Source: Planomicrobium sp. CPCC 101079
GTDB lineage: Bacteria > Bacillota > Bacilli > Bacillales_A > Planococcaceae
Reading direction: 5' to 3'
NCBI RefSeq assembly: GCF_007859275.1
Contig: NZ_VOHC01000021.1
Location: forward strand, 248,001-312,000
Length of the DNA stretch: 64,000 nucleotides
A program made the translations under genes and the position numbers. The notes beneath the pieces were generated by a model. The model searched no databases and was not told where the DNA came from. It saw only the letters and a program-made list of their open reading frames with translations. Shown here piece after piece: positions 36,698 through 45,180 of this stretch; within the stretch, counting starts at the first letter, position 1, and each line of letters opens with the position of its first letter.

Positions 36698-37191
36698 AGC
36701 TTTAACCGTCTTTCCAGCGGCAAGTCAGTTTCTGTCCCATTTACAGTCGTAATAGTGATCTCCTTTGTGGAATTGGTCAAGGAAACAGAAATCACCTTGT
36801 CCAAAACATAGTCGAGCGGCTGGTTTTTCCACCCTTTTAGGCTGTCTGCAAGCTCTTCACCGTCTTTGTTTAGACCGCGCAAAGATATGATTTTTCCATC
36901 TTCGCCAATTCCAAGTTCCACACCTGGATTAATCTGCACTTGAATATAAGCGTATGCTTCTTGAGGCGGGGATAGAAGTGCAAAGATGATAGCAAAAATT
37001 GCAGCAGCAGCAAGAACCGGTGCCCAAGCTATTTTTAAAGCACTTTTCTTTTTAGCCATTGGATAAAAATAGCCTTCTTCGCCTATGCCTATGTCTGCAG
37101 CCGGCCGCCCTTTAACAAACCGCCCATTTGGCAGGATGAAGACAGAACGGTTATCCTTCAGTTCTACACAAATACCTTTTTGCATCTGCAT
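36688..37191 (-). CDS. rsgI: Anti-sigma factor RsgI, N-terminal part (frameshifted gene)
   Basis: 167 aa. The cytoplasmic RsgI_N domain (about 1-45; GICVELKDNRSVFILPNGRFVKG) binds and holds SigI. One membrane helix is near 51-71. The extracytoplasmic domain begins AYIQVQINPGVELGI and ends abruptly in RRLKLCH. Adding one A to the AAA run at the end would join it in frame to the next ORF. RsgI proteins keep SigI inactive until cleaved. This truncated form still has the anti-sigma and membrane parts. It overlaps the sigI stop by one base. Confidence 0.85.
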   Translation of the reverse strand: MQMQKGICVELKDNRSVFILPNGRFVKGRPAADIGIGEEGYFYPMAKKKSALKIAWAPVLAAAAIFAIIFALLSPPQEAYAYIQVQINPGVELGIGEDGKIISLRGLNKDGEELADSLKGWKNQPLDYVLDKVISVSLTNSTKEITITTVNGTETDLPLERRLKLCH

Positions 37192-37946
37192 CAGTTTAAC
37201 CGCTCCTTTAAATAATCTTTTAGATAATGCAAATCGCTCATTAATAGTAACGCTATAGCAATTATGTATTTTCGGTTCCGTTCAATCGTTTTCCGTGAAA
37301 CCTTGACCAATTGCTCGATATCTTTCACTGGCAATTTCTTTTTTTCAAGCAAGTACGTTTTGTATTCATCAGTCTCTACAACCAACTGGGAAATTTGAAT
37401 TGCAGTTCTGCGGGCATCTTCATGTGCAGGAGAAGCGTCCGCTAAAATTTGGAATGACAACCCATATTCAGTGAGCATTTTATCAAAAAGAAGAATTTCA
37501 TCGCGTCTTTTTTCAGCTTGCTGCTGAACATGGAAACGCTCCAACGCTTCCCCATCTGAAATACGGCTCCCTGTCTCTTCTTCGCTATTGTTTCTAAAAT
37601 CATGGCTATACTCATGGCGCCCTGCTTCTTTTCGGATAAAATCAATCATCCTTCTCCGGATAACCATATGAGCAAACGTTAAAAAGGAAGCATTCTTCCC
37701 TTCTTCAAATTTCTCAACAGCTTCATGAAATGCTGTCAAAGCAATACTATATTCATCATCGTGGTCATCGATGAACCGCTTGCATACTTGAGCCGCCGTT
37801 TTTTTCATAAAAGGAGTGTAAAAATAGAGCAAATCTTGCATTGCTTCTTCATTGCCTTTTTGTGCTTGCACCGCTAGCACTTCAGCATCTGATTTTTCTC
37901 CTTGTCCAAAAACTCCCGATATAATCGACAGCAGCATGCTGTTCAC
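37191..37946 (-). CDS. sigI: RNA polymerase sigma factor SigI
   Basis: 251 aa, the same length as B. subtilis SigI. Sigma-70 region 2 is visible in YTPFMKKTAAQVCKRFI, then DDEYSIALTAFHEAVEKF and FLTFAHMVIRRRMIDFIRKE. The C-terminal SigI-type region contains LPVKDIEQLVKVSRKTIERNRKYIIA. SigI responds to heat and envelope stress and is paired with the membrane anti-sigma RsgI encoded directly downstream. Family members usually activate their own promoter; I could not locate it with confidence upstream of 37946. Confidence 0.93.
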   Translation of the reverse strand: MNSMLLSIISGVFGQGEKSDAEVLAVQAQKGNEEAMQDLLYFYTPFMKKTAAQVCKRFIDDHDDEYSIALTAFHEAVEKFEEGKNASFLTFAHMVIRRRMIDFIRKEAGRHEYSHDFRNNSEEETGSRISDGEALERFHVQQQAEKRRDEILLFDKMLTEYGLSFQILADASPAHEDARRTAIQISQLVVETDEYKTYLLEKKKLPVKDIEQLVKVSRKTIERNRKYIIAIALLLMSDLHYLKDYLKERLN

Positions 37947-38086
37947 CTCTTTTCAATCTGGCATTAATACTGATTGTAACGGCAGAATTTGGAATTGAAA
38001 AGAGCCTTAATATTTTTTAAGCAATACTATATAACTATTCGAGCCTTCTCTGCTTTTTCTGTCCGTCTCCACGATTTACAGGCAAA

Positions 38087-38116
38087 TAAAAAGGCCTCCA
38101 TAATGGAAGCCTTTCA
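38087..38116 (-). terminator. Terminator of the TerC-family gene
   Basis: AAAGGCTTCCAT pairs with ATGGAGGCCTTT (one mismatch) and is followed by Ts in the leftward transcript, directly beyond the stop. Confidence 0.82.
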
Positions 38117-38119
38117 AAA

Positions 38120-38887
38120 CTATGCATTTTCTTGTTTGTTTTGTCTGGCGCCTAAAATTCCACCAATGACTACGATTCCGACCAATACAGTCCAGAAAAT
38201 GATATTCCATGTTGTGGAATGAGGAAATTCATGAGGCAAGACGGCGACGTTTTCATGGGACAGCGTAATGACCAAAAGCTTGACGCCAACCCAGCCGACA
38301 ACAACAAAAGCAGCTGTTTCGAGCTGCGGGTATTTTTCCAGAAGCTGAACAAATTTATGGGCGGCAAAACGCATGAGAATCACACCGATCAAACCGCCAG
38401 CTAGCATTACAATAAATTGGCCTGCATTGATTCCGCCAATGTCAAATCCGCCTAAATGCGGCAGTGTTACCGCTAAAGCTACAGCCGCCAACATAGAATC
38501 AATAGCAAACGCAATATCCGCCAATTCCACCTTCAAAACGGTCATCCAGAAGCTGGAGCCTTTTTTCGGTTCCTTGATTTCATCAAGCACGTTATCTTTT
38601 TTGCCTTTTTGTTGATCCCAGACGTTTTTAATGGAGATGAACAACAAATAAGCAGCTCCTAAAGCTTGAATTTGCCAAATATCCACGAGCAATGTAATCA
38701 TGAACAAAGCTGAAAACCGGAAAACGAAAGCGCCAACCAAACCATAAAATAATGCTTTTTTCTGTCTGTCTTTCGGCAAATGTTTTACCATAACTGCCAT
38801 TACTACCGCATTATCTGCGGCTAACAGGCCTTCTAAACCTACGAGGACCAGCAAAACCCAGGCATATTCTAATAATATGGCTTCCAC
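38120..38887 (-). CDS. TerC-family manganese exporter (YkoY/MeeY-like)
   Basis: 255 aa with about seven membrane helices. TerC hallmarks are the first helix LVLVGLEGLLAADNAVVMAVMVKHLP with its Asp-Asn pair and, in the fourth helix, ELADIAFAIDSMLAAVAL. B. subtilis YkoY (MeeY) is such a protein; it exports or delivers Mn2+ and is controlled by a Mn2+ riboswitch. The same arrangement is seen here, with a yybP-ykoY element at 38914-39039 just upstream. Confidence 0.9.
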   Translation of the reverse strand: MEAILLEYAWVLLVLVGLEGLLAADNAVVMAVMVKHLPKDRQKKALFYGLVGAFVFRFSALFMITLLVDIWQIQALGAAYLLFISIKNVWDQQKGKKDNVLDEIKEPKKGSSFWMTVLKVELADIAFAIDSMLAAVALAVTLPHLGGFDIGGINAGQFIVMLAGGLIGVILMRFAAHKFVQLLEKYPQLETAAFVVVGWVGVKLLVITLSHENVAVLPHEFPHSTTWNIIFWTVLVGIVVIGGILGARQNKQENA

Positions 38888-38913
38888 CTATTCTCCTCCT
38901 AAATTTCGCCAGC

Positions 38914-39039
38914 AAAAAGACCTCTGCCCCTAAAGAGGCAAAGGTCTCGCTAAGCAAGTAATATTGCTATCATAACCGATGGCGTTTAGCCATGTCTTGA
39001 CGACTATGAAATAGGTTTCCCCACAGCTACTCCCCTTTG
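38914..39039 (-). promoter_or_regulatory. yybP-ykoY (Mn2+) riboswitch with terminator
   Basis: In the leftward transcript the aptamer opens with CAAAGGGGAGTAGCTG, runs through a stem containing ATAGTCGTCAAG, and closes with GCGAGACCTTTG; these are the conserved features of the yybP-ykoY class. P1 is formed by CAAAGG (39034-39039) and CCTTTG (38939-38944). The latter bases also belong to the 5' arm of an intrinsic terminator (38914-38947, GACCTTTGCCTC with GGGCAGAGGTC, then TTTTT). Folding is therefore exclusive: Mn2+ binding should hold P1 and prevent termination, turning on the downstream TerC-family exporter. Confidence 0.93.
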
Positions 39040-39107
39040 ACTGAACGCCAAAAGTTATTGAGTTGTAATGCATGTATACCATCGTTTCAAATCTTTTAAA
39101 CATTTTA

Positions 39108-40187
39108 CTAATGAATGGCAACGTGGCGTTTCTTATCTTTTTTATGGCGCTGATAAAAAGATACCATCTCCGGCATTGTTTCAAGAAAATCCGCGCAACA
39201 AATGCCGCTGCCAGAAAGCAAGCTCTCGGCGATACGCGTATCAAAAGAAGCATGCCATGTCAGATAATCTAAGGTTTCCGCCTCTACTCCAAGTAATTTC
39301 CGTACCGGAGATAAAGCAAGTGAAGCTGCAGCCAGTTTGTGGGGAATGCGGTTTTTCGGTATTTTCCCAGTCATATGAAAGACCATGGAACGGTATACTT
39401 CTTCTACCGGATGCGGATGGGGATCCGTTAAATGGACTGTCTTTCCTTCTGCCTCTTTTAATGTACTGAGGTATGCCGAAGCTTCAATAATGTAATCGAC
39501 CGGCACAACATTAATATAAGCCGTAGAATGCCCAATATACGGAATGACTGGCAGCTTACTGGCGCGGTCGATCAGATTCAGGAAAAAATACGGACCATCG
39601 AATTTCACAGTTTGCCCGGTTTTGGAATGGCCCCTGACAATGCCTGGCCGGATAATTGTAACCGGCAGCATTTTTTTCATTTGATTGACCAATACTTCTG
39701 CTTCAAATTTTGTCTCTTCATAAAAATTTTTGAACTTATCAGGTCGAATCAATTCATTTTCAAGCAAGCAGCCTTCCCGCATGCCCGCTACGTAAGCGGT
39801 GCTGAAGTACATATACCGTTCGAGGCTTGGCAGCTCTTTGACAAAATCGTTCACATTTTTAGTGCCGTCTACATTCACTTTCCAGGCCAGTTTTCTTGGA
39901 ACAGCTAAATCGTATATTGCCGCTAAGTGCCAAAAAATGATTTTCTTGCCGGCAAACTCAGCCCTGTCCTTTTGGCTCAAACCGAGACCCGCTTTTGTAA
40001 TATCCCCTTCGATCAAACGGATTGGTTCGCTTCCTGTTTCCACTTGGATTCGGGCTGCCTCCTGTTCGGCTTTCCAGCGCTCGGAAGGTAAAACAATAGC
40101 TGTCACCTGAGCAACATCAGCTGCGAATTTGCGAATCAATTGGCTGGCGATAAACCCTGGAAAACCTGTAAAAACGATTTCTTTCAT
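39108..40187 (-). CDS. SDR-family reductase/epimerase-like protein (thioester-reductase type)
   Basis: 359 aa extended SDR of the NAD_binding_4 (male-sterility/thioester reductase) group. The N-terminal cofactor motif is TGFPGFIASQL (GxxGxxG). The catalytic Tyr-Lys pair is in NFYEETKFEAEVL (YxxxK) near 153-165, with STAYVAG before it. No adenylation or carrier domain is present, so it is a stand-alone enzyme. It may reduce a fatty acyl thioester or act on another lipid-like substrate. Its stop lies 68 bases before the Mn2+ riboswitch on the same strand. Confidence 0.75.
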   Translation of the reverse strand: MKEIVFTGFPGFIASQLIRKFAADVAQVTAIVLPSERWKAEQEAARIQVETGSEPIRLIEGDITKAGLGLSQKDRAEFAGKKIIFWHLAAIYDLAVPRKLAWKVNVDGTKNVNDFVKELPSLERYMYFSTAYVAGMREGCLLENELIRPDKFKNFYEETKFEAEVLVNQMKKMLPVTIIRPGIVRGHSKTGQTVKFDGPYFFLNLIDRASKLPVIPYIGHSTAYINVVPVDYIIEASAYLSTLKEAEGKTVHLTDPHPHPVEEVYRSMVFHMTGKIPKNRIPHKLAAASLALSPVRKLLGVEAETLDYLTWHASFDTRIAESLLSGSGICCADFLETMPEMVSFYQRHKKDKKRHVAIH

Positions 40188-40251
40188 CTCGTTCCCCCCC
40201 TTTGTTCCATCATACTAAATATTCGAATAGTAAAGGGGGAGCAAATCAAAG

Positions 40252-40280
40252 GAGTTCCGGAATTAGACATTCCGGAACTC
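40252..40280 (-). terminator. Hairpin at the end of the RND exporter gene
   Basis: A perfect 12-bp stem, GAGTTCCGGAAT with its complement, around TAGAC. Only a short T-rich stretch follows on the leftward strand. Confidence 0.7.
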
Positions 40281-40283
40281 TTA

Positions 40284-43200
40284 CTATGCACGTTTTCGGT
40301 TCATTTTTCTTGTTTGCCGATCAAAAAGACTATAGACAATCGGCACAATATACAACGATAAGAAGGTCGAGCTTATCAATCCGCCGATTACAGTAATACC
40401 CATAGGCTGATTGATTTCAGTTCCTTCTCCAATCCCTAGGGCAAGAGGCAGCAACCCTAGTATGGTGGTTAATGCTGTCATCAGAATTGGCCGCAACCGG
40501 TCACGTACAGATGTGATAATGGCCTCATAGGATTCCATTCCGGCGGCTTTCCTTTGATTGATATAGTCGACGAGAACGATCCCGTTGTTGACTACAATCC
40601 CTACCAAGACAAGTATGCCGATAACTGCCGTAATACTTATCGGAGTTTGTGTAACGAATAGGCCGATTGATACGCCAATGACCATTAAGGGAACAGTAAA
40701 CATAATAACAAATGGATACTTGAACGACTCAAATTGAGCAGCCATGACGATGTAAACTAGGACAACCGCTAATGCAACAGCCAAAATCATATCGTTTTTC
40801 GCATTGTCCAATAACTCCCGGTCACCGCCAAATTGAATCAAAGTATCTTCAGACAAGTTGAGATCTTCTAGTGCTTTGTCCACTTCATCAGACATTTCGC
40901 CAAGCGTCACATCTGAATTATGCTGTAAGGTAAAAGCTACGCTATCCGCTTGGTTTGTGCGCTTTATGTCTACAGGACCTTCCAAAACATCAATTTCAGC
41001 TAAGTCTTGAAGTTCCACAAATTGGCCGGCAGGAGCCCGCAGCTTAAGATTGCGCAACTTTTCCACGCTGTCTCTATCATTTGGATCCAGTTCCACATAG
41101 ACATTCAATATATCATCGTTCTCAGCTAACACTTGGGTAGCCAACACGCCCCTGGTCATATTATTGACAGTTTGGGAAATTTGGGCAGGAGCAAGCCCAT
41201 TTGTTGTCGCTTCATCTTTTTTGATCACCATCTGAATTTCTTCGATTGTGTCTTCCCGGTCATTTGTTAATTCGGTAACTTCCGGAACTTCGCGTAAAGC
41301 CGTACTGATTTTGCTGACCGCTTCATCAAGGCGTTCTTTATCTGTATCTGTCACTGTGAACGATAAGGTGTTTGGCGAAGATCCGGCTGCAGTCTGAAGG
41401 TTGAAATTCACTTCAGCACGCTCGCCTACTTTTTCCAGCACCCGGGGCTGAACTTCGTCCACAAATTCAAAAACCGAGCGTTCACGATCTTCTAGAGGCA
41501 GCATTTTAATATAGACTTCAGCTATATTGGCTTGGGATGTGCCTTGAGCCTGTCCTTGTTGAGTATTTCCGATCAAACTGACAAACACTTCAACATCTTC
41601 TTCTTTTTCCAGTTCTTCTTCAATTACATTTACGACTTCATCAGTGGCGTTGCGGGATGAACCATTTTCTAATTCAACCGCTACACTAATAAAACCTTCA
41701 TCTGTTGCTGGCAGGAATTCGGTACCTACTTGGTAAACGCCGAAGGATCCCAAAGCTAAAAATAACAGTGCAGCCGCTAACAGTATAAAACGATGCGCCA
41801 ATGCCCATACAATAGAGCGTTGGAAGTTCTTAAGCCCTTTTGAACGCCGCTGTCTTGCTTCTATATTGCCTCTCGGCTTTTTCAACAACTGGGCAGCAAG
41901 CATTGGGATAACAGTTAAAGCGACAGCGAGACTGGCGAACAAACTGAAAGATATCGTTACGGCAAATTCAAAGAAAATTTCCCCGATCAATCCGGTGATG
42001 AACATGACCGGCACGAAAACAGCAACAGTCGTAAGCGTGGAAGCCGTGATGGCTCCTGCCACTTCTTTCGTTCCTTCTGAAGCAGCTTGTTTAGGATTTT
42101 TTCCCATTGAAAGGTGCCGTTCGATATTTTCAATCACGACAATTGCGTTGTCAACGAGCATCCCGATGCCAAGAGCCAACGCCCCGAGTGTCATGATATT
42201 TAGCGCAAAATCTGCAAAGTACATAAGCACAAATGTCACAATGACCGAATATGGAATGGCTACGCCAATAATAATCGGGCTCTTGATGCCCCGCAAAAAG
42301 AAAAAGAGCACGAGCATTGCAAAAATCCCGCCATAAATAAGAGTTTGGCCGATATTGCTGACCGCAAGCTGCACATAATCCCCTTGATCAAACAAAATAT
42401 CTGCTTCTACACCTTCAAAGCGATCCTCCTGCAGCAATTCATCAAGCTTTTCTTGAAAAGCTTGGGAGACATCTGCTGTATTGGCGCCTGATTCCTGTAA
42501 AGCAGATAGCAATACCGCCGGCTCCTCATTGGCCCGCGTTTCGCTGCTGGCTTCCTGTTCTGCTACGGAAACTTCCGCTACGTCTCCAATCGTGATATTC
42601 TCTCCGTCCATAGGATTAACCGTCACAACTAAATCGCGAATGTCATCTGCACTAGTCAAAGAGCTGAGAACACGGGTGGTCAATTGCCGCCCATCTTCGG
42701 TCTCAATGGTTTCTCCAGGCATGGAGATGTTATTCGATTGAATCAGTTGGACAATGTCCGATTGCTGCAGTCCCCGGTCTTCAAGTTTTCCCTGGTCTAA
42801 CGATACTTGAATTTCCTCGATCAAAGAACCTGAAACATTAACGTTCGCAACTCCTTCTGTTTGAAGAAGTTCAGTTTCCAGTTCTTCCGCCAATACACGG
42901 ACATCTTCTCCGCTTCCTGAAGCGCGAATGGCCAATTGAATGATTGGAAACTGGGCAGGATCAAATTTGAAAAACTGAGGCTTGTTGGAGTCCTCCGGAA
43001 TTATAGTTTGATCGATCCGCTGCATAATATCCGCCTGCACATCCTCTATATTCGTTGACCAATCAAATTCCAGCAAGATGAAATTTGATCCTTCTTCCGA
43101 AGAAGACTGCAAAGAATCGATTCCTGGAAGGGTGGAAAGGTTTGCTTCTAAGGGCTTGGTCACTTTTTCATTTACTTCTGTGGGGCTTGCCCCTGGGTAA

Positions 43201-43349
43201 TTGGTCACAACCACACCAATCGGTGGATTCAATTCCGGTATAAGCGTTATCGGTATCTTAAAAAAAGAAACCGCGCCTAGAATAATAATCAAAAACATAA
43301 TGACGATGGTAAAGACTGGTCTTCTTATTGAAAAATCACTAATATGCAT
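40284..43349 (-). CDS. swrC: RND-family exporter (SwrC/AcrB-like)
   Basis: 1021 aa from ATG 43349 (a TTG three codons earlier is also open). A proton-driven RND transporter with twelve membrane helices and two large external loops. Hallmarks are DFSIRRPVFTIVIMFLII at the N-terminus, GIGMLVDNAIVVIENIERHL in TM4 with the proton-relay Asp pair context, and the C-terminal GILVLVGIVVNNGIVLVDYIN. B. subtilis SwrC (1065 aa) exports surfactin and lipid II-targeting agents. No adaptor or outer-membrane gene is present, as expected for a Gram-positive. Monocistronic. Confidence 0.88.
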   Translation of the reverse strand: MHISDFSIRRPVFTIVIMFLIIILGAVSFFKIPITLIPELNPPIGVVVTNYPGASPTEVNEKVTKPLEANLSTLPGIDSLQSSSEEGSNFILLEFDWSTNIEDVQADIMQRIDQTIIPEDSNKPQFFKFDPAQFPIIQLAIRASGSGEDVRVLAEELETELLQTEGVANVNVSGSLIEEIQVSLDQGKLEDRGLQQSDIVQLIQSNNISMPGETIETEDGRQLTTRVLSSLTSADDIRDLVVTVNPMDGENITIGDVAEVSVAEQEASSETRANEEPAVLLSALQESGANTADVSQAFQEKLDELLQEDRFEGVEADILFDQGDYVQLAVSNIGQTLIYGGIFAMLVLFFFLRGIKSPIIIGVAIPYSVIVTFVLMYFADFALNIMTLGALALGIGMLVDNAIVVIENIERHLSMGKNPKQAASEGTKEVAGAITASTLTTVAVFVPVMFITGLIGEIFFEFAVTISFSLFASLAVALTVIPMLAAQLLKKPRGNIEARQRRSKGLKNFQRSIVWALAHRFILLAAALLFLALGSFGVYQVGTEFLPATDEGFISVAVELENGSSRNATDEVVNVIEEELEKEEDVEVFVSLIGNTQQGQAQGTSQANIAEVYIKMLPLEDRERSVFEFVDEVQPRVLEKVGERAEVNFNLQTAAGSSPNTLSFTVTDTDKERLDEAVSKISTALREVPEVTELTNDREDTIEEIQMVIKKDEATTNGLAPAQISQTVNNMTRGVLATQVLAENDDILNVYVELDPNDRDSVEKLRNLKLRAPAGQFVELQDLAEIDVLEGPVDIKRTNQADSVAFTLQHNSDVTLGEMSDEVDKALEDLNLSEDTLIQFGGDRELLDNAKNDMILAVALAVVLVYIVMAAQFESFKYPFVIMFTVPLMVIGVSIGLFVTQTPISITAVIGILVLVGIVVNNGIVLVDYINQRKAAGMESYEAIITSVRDRLRPILMTALTTILGLLPLALGIGEGTEINQPMGITVIGGLISSTFLSLYIVPIVYSLFDRQTRKMNRKRA

Positions 43350-43478
43350 TTGCCCCAAACCTCTCTTTGTCTCGTCCTTTAATCATAAAAAAAAATAAAT
43401 AGAACCGCAAATTTTAATCTATCAAGTGTTTGAGAACTAGAAGAAAATAACAGGCAGTTTTCTTAATTTGGACAAATA

Positions 43479-43502
43479 AAAAACCTGCTTGCGCAGGTTT
43501 TT
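43479..43502 (-). terminator. Terminator of prfC
   Basis: AAACCTGC pairs with GCAGGTTT around a short loop and a T-run, directly after the stop. Confidence 0.85.
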
Positions 43503-43505
43503 CGA

Positions 43506-45077
43506 TTACAGCAAACTATACAGGCGAATTTCCGGGTTTTTGTCTTGGAACCAGCGAGTGGCAAATTCGTTTTCGAACAAAAACACCAAATTGTCAAAGC
43601 GGTCTTTTACGAGCATTGAACGTCCGCTCGACATCGATTCTTTAACATCTTCTTCGTTCTCGATCCAGCGTGCGATTTTGGAGCCAATTGGCTCCATCCG
43701 AACTTCAACATTATATTCGTTTTTCATTCGGTGTTCGAACACTTCAAATTGAAGCTGGCCGACTGCGCCAAGGATGACTTCTTCCAGATGCAAAGTTTTG
43801 TAGTATTGAATGGCGCCCTCTTGCACCAATTGCAGGATTCCTTTATGGAAATGTTTTTGCTTCATGACGTTTTTCGCTGTCACTTTCATAAAAAGCTCAG
43901 GTGTGAATTGCGGAAGATTCTCGAATTGGAATTTTTTTCCACTTGTAAGTGTATCACCAATTTGATAATTCCCCACATCATGCAAACCGATAATATCACC
44001 TGCTACAGCTTCGCTTACCGTTTCACGGTCATCAGCCAAAAACTGTGTGGTCTGGGACAGTTTGAACGACTTTCCTGTACGTGCAAGCGTAACGTTCATG
44101 CCGCGTTCAAACTTGCCGGACACGATGCGCACAAAAGCAATCCGGTCTCGGTGGGCCGGGTTCATGTTGGCTTGGATTTTAAAGATAAATCCTGAGAAAG
44201 GCATATCCACTGGATTGATCTCTTCTTGTTCTTTTGTTTCGCGCGGCTGCGGCGAAGGAGCAAACTGAAGGTATGTTTCCAAGAAAGTCTCGACGCCAAA
44301 ATTGGCAAGTGCACTGCCGAAAAAGACCGGCGTAAGTTCTCCTTTTTTCACACGGTCAATAGAAAAATCGTTGCCTGCTTCATCAAGCAGCGCAATATCT
44401 TCCATCGCTTGTGTATAATAAGAAGTTTTTTTCATTTCATGGTCTTCGATTAGCTCGCCGTCTTCGTCAATTGCCAGAAAACGTTCGCCCTCTGTCCGGA
44501 ACGGTTCTACACGCTTGTTGTAGCGGTCATAGATTCCCAAAAACTCTTTGCCCATACCGATTGGCCAGTTCATAGCATACGATTCGATGCCAAGAACTTC
44601 CTCAAGTTCTTCCATCAATTCAAGCGGTTCTTTTCCTTGGCGGTCCATTTTGTTGATAAAAGTAAAAATCGGAATCCCGCGCATTTTACAAACTTTGAAC
44701 AGTTTCACAGTCTGCGCTTCAATCCCTTTTGCAACATCGATGATCATGACGGCACTGTCTACTGCCATCAATGTACGGTAAGTATCTTCACTGAAATCTT
44801 GGTGTCCCGGGGTATCCAAAATATTGACACGGTGGCCGCTATAATCGAATTGCATTACTGAGGAAGTAACGGAGATTCCACGCTGCTTCTCGATTTCCAT
44901 CCAGTCGGAAGTAGCGAACTTCCCGGTTTTCTTGCCTTTTACTGTGCCGGCGTCGCGAATTGCGCCGCCAAACAATAACAATTTTTCGGTTAACGTTGTT
45001 TTCCCTGCATCCGGGTGGGAAATAATAGCGAAAGTTCTTCTATTTTGAATTTCATTTTTTAATTGATCTGACATCAT
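43506..45077 (-). CDS. prfC: Peptide chain release factor 3
   Basis: 523 aa translation GTPase that recycles RF1/RF2 from the ribosome. The G motifs are [15 protein letters not shown] (G1), GISVTSSVM (G2), DTPGHQDF (G3) and [10 protein letters not shown] (G4). The domain II/III organisation and length fit RF3 rather than EF-G. Two adjacent ATGs (45077 and 45074) follow AAAGGAG, at five and eight bases; either could be used. The distal end reads [23 protein letters not shown]. Confidence 0.95.
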   Translation of the reverse strand: MMSDQLKNEIQNRRTFAIISHPDAGKTTLTEKLLLFGGAIRDAGTVKGKKTGKFATSDWMEIEKQRGISVTSSVMQFDYSGHRVNILDTPGHQDFSEDTYRTLMAVDSAVMIIDVAKGIEAQTVKLFKVCKMRGIPIFTFINKMDRQGKEPLELMEELEEVLGIESYAMNWPIGMGKEFLGIYDRYNKRVEPFRTEGERFLAIDEDGELIEDHEMKKTSYYTQAMEDIALLDEAGNDFSIDRVKKGELTPVFFGSALANFGVETFLETYLQFAPSPQPRETKEQEEINPVDMPFSGFIFKIQANMNPAHRDRIAFVRIVSGKFERGMNVTLARTGKSFKLSQTTQFLADDRETVSEAVAGDIIGLHDVGNYQIGDTLTSGKKFQFENLPQFTPELFMKVTAKNVMKQKHFHKGILQLVQEGAIQYYKTLHLEEVILGAVGQLQFEVFEHRMKNEYNVEVRMEPIGSKIARWIENEEDVKESMSSGRSMLVKDRFDNLVFLFENEFATRWFQDKNPEIRLYSLL

Positions 45078-45154
45078 TTACGCTCCTTTAATCTACTCTC
45101 TTCATATTAGAGAACGCGGTCGGAAAAAACAAGAATTATAAGCTTTCGCACAAA

Positions 45155-45180
45155 AAAAGAAGCCGCTTAGGCCTCTTTTT
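45155..45180 (-). terminator. Terminator of murE
   Basis: AGAGGCC pairs with GGCTTCT (one G-U) and runs into seven Ts in the leftward transcript. It overlaps the last codons of murE. Confidence 0.65.

Noticed and set aside
40140-40361. 73-codon plus-strand frame between the SDR and RND genes
   Set aside because: Overlaps the start of one gene and the terminator and end of another; no start signals.
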